From Heloderma charlesbogerti (lineage: Eukaryota; Chordata; Lepidosauria; Squamata; Helodermatidae): DNA of 64,000 nucleotides. Shown here piece after piece: positions 57,122 to 64,000 of the stretch. Location: positions 992,001 through 1,056,000 of the forward strand of contig JANEZZ010002677.1 of assembly GCA_026122225.1 (NCBI GenBank), in the 5' to 3' direction. Made by a program: the position numbers and the translations under genes. Position 1 is the stretch's first letter; every line of letters begins with the position of its first letter. The notes under the pieces are model-generated. The model was given only the letters and a program-made list of their open reading frames with translations, ran no database searches and was not told the origin of the DNA.

Positions 57122-57233
57122 GACGCAATCCTATACATGTTGAGACTGAAAAAAACCCAACAACTCCCATAGCTGGCTGGGGAATGCTGGGACTTGTAGG
57201 ACTTTTCTCTCTCTAAAAGTGCATAGGATTGCA
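57122..57233. mobile_element. GCAATCC-terminal palindromic MITE
   Basis: ACGCAATCCTATACATGTTG pairs with AAAAGTGCATAGGATTGC, with CAACTCCCATAGCTGGC between. It abuts the CR1 3' end. Confidence 0.75.
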
Positions 57234-57544
57234 TAGATGCTTGTTAGTTAAACCACTGGTGTGTTCAGCATGCCCAGAATCAGCTGCCTGAGGCAGATGC
57301 CTCACTCTACCTAATGGTAGAGCTGGCCCTGCTCTTGAAGTAATGAGCATTCCTTTGCACCCATTTTTCACTCCAACCTTTTCCAGTAGCCTAGCTGTTT
57401 GGTCATAGGGTAGTCTGTGATGACCTACAGAAATTCACTACTCAAAGAAATTTACAAATCTGCTTTTACTGCCAACCTTTCTATGGAATCAAAGAGCTTT
57501 AATTCACATTACCTCTGCAACTTGCAATTGAAGTTTATATAAAT

Positions 57545-57880
57545 ATCTTCAATTGATGAAGATGGTGCTGGTACTTAACCCTTACAGCCCTGAATACCTT
57601 GAGACACAAATATCTAAAAGGGTACCTAGTCTTATACCAGCCTGCCCATACTTTAAGTTCATATGCCAAAGCCCTTCTCCATTCTTCCATCTATGGTAAA
57701 TGAGGCAAAGTGATTTTGAGGCAGTGGCACTCCAGCTATGGAATGCGCACCCTGGTTTGCCTGATGCCGGCACTGCTGTCTTTTTAGGTACCGTGCAAAA
57801 ATGTCTTTCTTTACTCAGATGTGTTAGCAAATGGCCTCCATATGGGTGTGTAGGCTTACACATGATCTGAGATACACACA
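57545..57880 (+). mobile_element. L2-like LINE fragment
   Basis: A broken plus-strand reading (KYLKGYLVLYQPAHTLSSYA, then WHSSYGMRTLV and FRYRAKMSFFTQM) follows the end of L2 ORF2. Confidence 0.5.
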
Positions 57881-57899
57881 TCTAAGGAATCTTTTAACT

Positions 57900-58650
57900 T
57901 TGGCAGTAGTGCATCTCAGCAGATTTATCCCAATGATGTGCGTGCACGCACACACGTCTATTCCCGGGGGTGGGGGGCGTATTTAACACATAAGAATCAT
58001 GATATGTACATGGTGATCACACTGGGAATTAGCTTATTGGTAATAGGAGCTATAAAGGAGTTAAGTGCCTCATCCACAGCAAACATCCTAATCCTGTAAA
58101 GCAAATAAGCAAATGAATGACATAGACATCTTTTCACAGGACTCACATCTTTTCACAGGACTCAAAAGGTGGGGAAATTAGCTTAAAGGCTGTGTTCAGT
58201 GTCTTGACTGCTGCACATGGAAGGCTAGGCCATGGACATATGTAATGAGTCTTGACTTAAATGGGCAGGGTTCTGGTTCCTAGGGAGCTGTAGAGGTTGG
58301 GGCTAGGTAAATCTGGGTTTATCTACAGACTTGAAAGAGTTTTGCAGTTGTTTATGCAAGGCAGGTGCATAGCCCTTGTGCAAGCCAATGTACTGGGACT
58401 AGCTTCGCAACACTCACACAACAGGAAAGCAGATAAAGGGGATGGAGGCTACAGTTTGTAGGGAAAGGACCTCTGGAAGGAAGGATAGGACTTGAAAGAT
58501 ACCTCTCAGTGTGCCAGTGAATCCTTCCTGAAGTCAACGCTGGGGTGCAGAAAACTGGTGCAGTTGCTATGGAACGAAGCCTTGAAAAGGCTGGGAGCAG
58601 GCTCCACTTCGGCACAAGTGAACTTTGACAGCCAGAAAGATAGGTAGGTT
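57900..58650. other. No recognised gene
   Basis: A 17-bp direct duplication (CATCTTTTCACAGGACT) at about 58126-58161 is all I can name. Confidence 0.35.
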
Positions 58651-58654
58651 GCTC

Positions 58655-58975
58655 CCTGTAACTGTAGTTCTCAAAGTGGGCACCTGTGCATTCACACATA
58701 TGGGCTCTGTGCCTGCACGGAGCCTCCATTTGAGAAACTTCTATAGCTGAGGAGTTTGGGCAGGAACCCTTCCCCCACCATCCCATTGCACATGTCGCTA
58801 GACGGTTCTCACTTATTCTCTCAGTTCCTTGAGACCAACATTGTAGCCTCGGAACTGAGAAGAAATACCTTTGGTACCCAGCATCGTATTTGAGTATGAC
58901 ACCAAAGAGGGGATGGTGGGTTGGTTGTGTGAATGCATAGATGACTGTTTGAAAAACTACAGTTACAGGTAACAA
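58655..58975. repeat. DIRS terminal module bounded by inverted repeats
   Basis: CTGTAACTGTAGTTCTCAAA at the left and AAAACTACAGTTACAGGTAA at the right are inverted, and GTGCATTCACACA pairs with TGTGTGAATGCA. The interior (TTCTATAGCTGAGGAGTTTG, CCCCCACCATCC) is homologous to about 24495-24770 in copy B. It probably contains the terminal repeat of the DIRS family. Confidence 0.6.
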
Positions 58976-61900
58976 CCTCGTGGTTGTTACCTGTAAACAG
59001 ATGGTGCCAGATTCCTGATCCCCTTTAAAAATCTCTCCGCTATTTGATGTGAGAAAACTGAAAACCCCTCAACAGGAGGGTGAAATGCAGAGACAGCAAA
59101 CAGAAATACTCTTAAAGTTGATAGCTTGAGTCCTTTCTCAAATAGGGACAGGATAAACTGGAGGATTTGATGCAAAGAGCACCGGGGCAGGTGAAAACCT
59201 TGTGCTCGAGCAAAGGAAGAGAAAGCAGTCCATTTCATTGTATAAGAGTACTGCATGGAAGGCTTACAAGTGGCATTGAGGATGCTCTGTATCAACACCA
59301 GGATCAGGTCAGTTTCTGTCACCCAATCTTCCATGTCGTCAAGCGAAGGGTCACTAGGTCTTGGTGTTGGCTCTTCTGTTCTCCCTAGTGAGGCGGGATG
59401 GATGCACTGGGAGACGATGGTATCGACCTTGCACCATTCTGAGCAGCAGGACGAACCAAGGCTGATGAGCCACCACAGGGTTACGAGTATGCATTTGCTA
59501 CCATCTGTTCCAGTCTTTGCCAGGACCTTTGTAATCAGTGGGAACAGAGGGAAAAGGTCTCCCAATGAACTTGTATTGTGGCCTGCCTGGCTGCAAAAGG
59601 CTTGGCAAATAGCATTGTGCTGTGTGGCAAAGAGATCCACCTCTGATGTGCCCCAGTGCTGAAAAAGCATCCTCTGGACTGATGTGCCCAACTCCCACTT
59701 GTGGGAGGTTAGCCTGGCCAGAGTGAGTTGGTCGGCCAGGACATTGTCCACTCCAGCGACATAAATTGTGACCAGTCTGATCAGATGAGGTACACACCAC
59801 TGAAAAATATTGAGTGTCAGGGGAGGAGTGGAAGCAGTTTCGTAACTCCTGGTTTGTTTAAGTACATGACCACAGTTGTGTGGTCCAATGTGACCTGGAC
59901 CAGTCTGCCCACTAGGTCCAGCTCGAATGCCCGAAGGGCTTTGTCCACTGCCTTGAGCTCCAGGCAGTTGATGTGTTGTTTTGTCTCTGCAGCCGATTTT
60001 TTGGTGGACCGTGAGGTCCACCAAAATGAGCTCCCCATCCCGAGAGCGACACATCCATAGTTACTACTTGGGGTGGAGAAGGTTGAAGAAAGGGCATGCC
60101 CTCTGACAGGTTGGCTGGTACCGTCCACCACCACAGGGAGTCCCTGATGTTCTGTGGAAGCTGCCTATCTCTGTCACCAGCGAAGTCAGCACCTTCATTC
60201 AGTATTGCAGCAGAAAGGCCTGACCCGACTGGGAGTCCAGCAACACCCCAATAAACTGAAGACTTTGGGTAGGCTGTAAGTGAAATTTCTCTAGATTGAG
60301 GCAAAAGTCCCAAGCATTGAAGGGGATTGCAGGTCATCTCTATCTACCAAGGAGACAATTCCTCGTCAACGCCACCAGCAGCCAAAGATGGGAACAGACC
60401 GCCGCCATGCTCTTGGTGAATACTCTCAGAGCTGTGGCTAGGCCGAAGGGTGGCACTGTGAAGTGCCTCGAGTAGAACTCGTTGCGGAGCTGTGAATGCA
60501 GAACGGGTATGATGACTTCCTTCCTGAGAAGCATGTTGGCCTCTTGGTGGAGAACAGGTGATGGAGCCATAAATGTCACGGTACCAAGCAGAGGGAGGGT
60601 ATCGAACTCAATCCTGTAGCCACTCTGTATGATGGAAAGTACCAGGAGTTTGTGGTGATGTTCATCCAGGTAGAGCGAAAATGGAGCAAAACAGTGCCGA
60701 AGAGAGGGGGCTGAGCAGCTGGATGAAGAGAAAGAGGTAGACAGTCAAAGATGCCACCTATTTCCTCCATCACCCTTCTGGTGGAAGGAATGGTACTTCA
60801 ATGCCAAGTAGGGCTTCTTCGATTGTGAAGGCTTGTCACTGCTGTGGGGCAGGAGGTTGGTATGGAGGAGTAGATGGTTGGAACCATCATCGCTGTCATG
60901 TGGCTGCAGCTGAAACCCCATGGTACGGGCTGTGGTTCTGGCTTTTTGTACCGAATCCAATGCCTCATCCATTTTGGCATTGAATAAGCCTTGGCCTTCA
61001 AAGGGCAGATCCTCTATTCGGACTGAGCTTCCTGAGAAAGTCTCACTGATCTGAGCCATGCGTGTCATCGAAATGCAATGGAGCTTACTAGGACCTTGGC
61101 ATGACGGTCCACCTGGTGTCTCAAGGTGTTTATCTGCTGTCTGGACAGCTTCATTGCCTCGTTCTGAAATACATGGGCTAAAGTTTTCTTGTCCTCAGGT
61201 AGATGGTCAAAAATCTTCCCTACTTTGTCCCAAAGGAACAACTGGTAACCAGACATGACTGCCTGATAGTTGGAAACTTTAAGGCCAAGTGCAGCAGAGG
61301 TGTATGTACTGGAGAAACCCAAGAAATCGAGGTATCAGTCCTCCTTATCCACTGGTGAGGAGTGAGCCCTATGGGACTTTCCCTGAGCTGCTTGGACCAC
61401 AGTCAGATTCAGGGAAGGGTGGTTGAATAAGAATTCTGCATCCACCTCCTGCAGCCAGTGCATCCCCTGGGAGGCATAGTGGAGGGAGCCTTCCATGACT
61501 GTTTAATCTTGTCTCACATTGCAGGTAAAAGCAGGATTACTACTGATCTGGTTGCATCTGTGTTGACAGAATCAAAACTGGGTCCTGTACGGTCAGGGCA
61601 GCCTGTTGGGTGGCAACTCTCAGTGACTGAGCCATCCTCATGATTTGGTCTGAGAATTGCCTGAGATCTTCTGATAGTGAAATTGCTACCTGAGATGTGC
61701 CTGCTCTGTCTGGAGATGATAGGGAAGAATGTTGCAACAAGAGTGATGTGGAATCAGACTCATGTCCCTTTGTGCCAGATAGTGGCGACCTTTCTGTAGG
61801 CAGTGGTAGGGCTGCTCAATAGCCTGGTCCCATGGATGCTTTGGTGTCTGGGTGGGAGAAGGTAGCATGGCCAAGGCCAGTAAATGTTGCCTGGACAGTG

Positions 61901-62100
61901 GACGAGGTGGAGGCATCTGAGGAGCTAGTGGGCTCTGCAGCTCTCTGGTAACTGGTGGAGGAGTGAGAAATGTCTTCTGGTTTTCAGGAGGTCTCAAAAC
62001 TGTAGCCAATGGCCTGGTTCGGTACCAAGCAGCATTAACATTACCCTTTTTGTAAAATTCAGAAGTATTCCTTGTGAATGTTATTTCCATGTTGCTGCAG
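58655..62100 (-). mobile_element. DIRS-like retrotransposon (copy A), internally deleted
   Basis: Minus strand. Gag remnants come first (62090-61065; SEDLRQFSDQIMRMAQSLRV). A shortened reverse transcriptase follows (60579-60340; MLLRKEVIIPVLHSQLRNEF joined to FGLATALRVFTKSMAAV, so the palm with its catalytic segment is gone). RNase H comes next (60337-59817; VVTMDVSLSGWGAHFGG, CLELKAVDKALRAF, TLDHTTVVMYLNK), then the end of RNase H (WGTSEVDLFATQHN) and the N-terminal recombinase part in one 355-codon frame (60054-58987). The catalytic recombinase domain is missing. The 3' end is the terminal module shared with copy B. Confidence 0.82.
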
Positions 62101-62311
62101 GAACCTCTGCTGAACTACTGTGAAGGTGAAAACTGATCTTGATACCTAAAACAACCATATAAACCTTCATCTAATAATCAAGAACCACCAAAGAGTTTGA
62201 TTATACAAATCTGTAGCAAGGTATACATACCAATAACTGTGTAGGAACACAATAAAAGGCTCTAATTATGAATATATAATTAAAAACCAACCAGATAAAT
62301 ATAAATATTTA

Positions 62312-62363
62312 TATAGCAACCTAGTGTTTCTATTAATAAATATAGCAACCTAGTGTTTCTATT
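62312..62363 (+). repeat. Short tandem duplication
   Basis: TATAGCAACCTAGTGTTTCT occurs twice with a 29-bp period. Confidence 0.9.
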
Positions 62364-62789
62364 CAACAGTGAATGTAAATATATTGCTCATATAATCTGT
62401 GATGAATTCACTGATAGGATCTGTTGTGGGTCTGGAAAACTTAGAACTTCAGTTTAATCATCCCTTGACTAAGCAAGGAAGTAAAATGGGCTGGCTTCTC
62501 ATCAGGTCCAACTGCTGATGATCTGTACACAGTTTTGCTTCATCAGTATATAGGTTTGCTGCATGATGAGCAAGTCCTTGATTTATTGCCATTTCTCTAA
62601 GAGTCAGGAACAAGTTGTTTAATGGCAAGAAGACTGCATAGACAAACTGCACCAGTACAAGAGCAAATCGTATTAAGCAATGCATTAAATGTTTGCCTCG
62701 TATATTTTCTTAGTGTAATGTACTCTGTACTAAGATGTACTCTCAGATTGTTGCTTGCTTGAGTTTTGTTGAACCTGATTTTGTTTCAG

Positions 62790-62955
62790 GACTTCTCAAC
62801 TGCTTTGCACAATGACACAAGAGAAAAGCACTGGACCAAAGTTGGAAGAGGAACCAAATCAGAGCCACAATGAACAAAAGTCTGATTCTGGCTCTGCTGC
62901 GAAGATATTAACAGAGGAAAAAACCAAACTGGAAGAACAATTACAAGAAATTACC
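62790..62955 (+). CDS. GRPEL1: GRPEL1 exon 2 (N-terminal linker and start of the GrpE coiled coil)
   Basis: The exon is bounded by TTTGTTTCAG (acceptor) and ACC|GTAAGG (donor), is 166 bp long and ends in frame. It reads TSQLLCTMTQEKSTGPKLEE and further on EQKSDSGSAAKILTEEKTKL and EEQLQEIT. The order CT-x-x-K-x-S-G, then a run of Glu/Gln, then EEK-x-KLEEQL-E matches the N-terminal part of mature GRPEL1 up to the start of the long dimerising helix. The presequence cleavage site probably lies near the Cys-Thr. The rest of the protein (helical hairpin and beta wing that contacts Hsp70) must be encoded by later exons. None is visible before 64000, where an L2 LINE occupies the intron. Confidence 0.93.
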
Positions 62956-63064
62956 GTAAGGATGCTTCTAGCTTGCCTGTTTTACAGCCCTCAAACTGCT
63001 TAGTGGATATATATGATACTCAAATTACTTTTCAGAAACTGATTCAGAAATCGCGACTTGAAAG

Positions 63065-64000
63065 CATCCATTTGTGTTGGGTGAGTTCAGTTATTGAGGC
63101 CTGAGGATGCAGACAGGATGCTTGGCCATATTTGGCCAACCACCTGTATGCTTCGCTCCAGGTGGTTGTAAGTTCCTCTTTGAGAGCGGGGGTGGTACCA
63201 GCCACTGTAAAAGAGGCAATAATGAGGCCATTCCTTAAGAAACCTAACCTGGACCCTGAAGATGAAAGCAACTATAGGCTGGTTGCTAACATTCCCTTCC
63301 GGAGCAAGGTGCTCAAGCAAGTGGTTGCTGACCAACTCCAGGCCCTCTTGGATGAAACTGATTTTCTAGATCCATTTCAATCTGGTTTCAGGCCTGGAGA
63401 AGTGTGACCCTAATGGTTCTCTTGAACTTCTCAGCAGCTTCTGATACTGAAAATCTTGATATCCTTAGAGATAGGCTGTCTGAGTTGGGATGTGGGACAC
63501 TGCATTGCAGTGTTTGTGCTCCTACTTGGATGGCTGATTCCAAAACATAGTGCTGGGAGAGTATTGCTCTGCCCTATGGCAGTTGTGCTGTGGGCTTCTT
63601 CATGGCTGTTTTATCCCCGTGTGTTTCAACAACTACATGAAACAGCTAGGAAAAGTTTTCCAGGGATGTGGGCTTAGGTGTCACCAATATGCAGATGATG
63701 TCCAGCTCTGCCTCTCCCTTTCATCTAATAAAGGTGAGGCAGTTGATGATCTGAACCAGTGCTTGGGCAGGTTATTGAACTGGATGAGGGTCAGTAAACA
63801 GATTCAATCCAGACAAGATGGAGATGCTTACTGTGGGTTGTCCATCTGTCCAGTTAAGTGGTATTCAACCTGTTTTGGAGGGACTTCCTCTAAAGGAACA
63901 GGCACTTCCTCTAAAGGAACAGGTTTGTAGTCTGGAGGTACACGTAGAGCCATCATTGTTTCTAGAGGCACAGGTGGCTTTGGTGGCCCAGAGCACCTTT
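63065..64000 (+). mobile_element. L2-like LINE reverse transcriptase, running off the window
   Basis: Plus strand: SSLRAGVVPATVKEAIMRPF, LKKPNLDPEDESNYRLVANI, VLKQVVADQLQALLDETDFL and FQSGFRPG are the start of an L2 reverse transcriptase. After frame breaks NNYMKQLGKVFQGCGLRCHQ and YADD (63688-63699) follow. It lies in GRPEL1 intron 2 in the same orientation as the gene. A 21-bp tandem unit (ACTTCCTCTAAAGGAACAGG) is at 63883-63923. Confidence 0.82.

Larger units (their letters stand above)
54811..62789 (+). other. GRPEL1: GRPEL1 intron 1
   Basis: This interval of about 8 kb lies between the exon 1 donor GTAAGA and the exon 2 acceptor. It contains L2, Harbinger-like, CR1 and DIRS-like remnants and no further exon that I can see. 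Bases about 62100-62789 hold only AT-rich sequence with a short tandem duplication. Confidence 0.85.

Noticed and set aside
62956..64000. GRPEL1 exon 3
   Set aside because: No segment resembling the GrpE helical core is present; the space is occupied by an L2 LINE.

Overview
This is nuclear DNA of a vertebrate, most likely a squamate reptile (lizard or snake). The reasons are spliced exons of two vertebrate genes, a repeat fauna of RTE-BovB, CR1, L2, DIRS-like elements, 5S- and tRNA-derived SINEs and many hAT- and Harbinger-like MITEs, and CpG islands at the two promoters. The species assignment is inference; no species-specific marker was used.

Two genes are present as a divergent, head-to-head pair. 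SORCS2 is on the minus strand. Exon 1 (coding part 41393-41662) encodes the signal peptide and the start of the VPS10 region. A 68-bp exon 2 lies at 11192-11259. Intron 1 is therefore about 30 kb, and intron 2 covers at least the first 11 kb. GRPEL1 is on the plus strand. Exon 1 (coding part 54737-54810) encodes the mitochondrial targeting peptide and exon 2 is at 62790-62955, joined across a roughly 8-kb intron. The two start codons are about 13 kb apart, and each lies in a GC/CpG-rich island (about 40.9-42.1 kb and 53.95-55.1 kb). The remaining exons of both genes lie outside the window. From memory, the pair is also adjacent and divergent in human 4p16.1.

Almost everything else is mobile-element sequence. 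SORCS2 intron 2 (1-11191) holds an old CR1 copy, L2 pieces, a 5S-derived SINE with a CR1-like tail, tRNA-type SINE and hAT MITEs. SORCS2 intron 1 (11260-41392) holds, in order: a MITE filled with TTGCACAA palindromes, a BovB 3' half with a 549-codon open frame, a nearly full-length inverted CR1, a second CR1 facing it, an 1.1-kb hAT element, a DIRS-like element with inverted termini, a duplicated DIRS gag fragment, a three-level nest (solo LTR in hAT MITE in hAT element), L2 pieces and small palindromic MITEs. The intergenic interval (42.1-54.4 kb) holds Harbinger-like MITEs, a locally repeated unit, two long fold-back elements and L2 pieces. GRPEL1 intron 1 (54811-62789) holds a second Harbinger-like copy, a CR1 3' end and a second DIRS-like element. 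An L2 reverse-transcriptase copy follows exon 2 and runs off the window.

No CRISPR, operon or prokaryotic feature is present. Most long GC-rich frames over the CpG islands are not genes. The observations most worth checking are a MITE half carrying a ZNF143/THAP11-type motif in the GRPEL1 promoter, the 5S/CR1 chimeric SINE, the TTGCACAA-cluster MITE, the DIRS gag fragment between 60-bp direct repeats, and the 1-kb near-palindrome at 50.85-51.88 kb.
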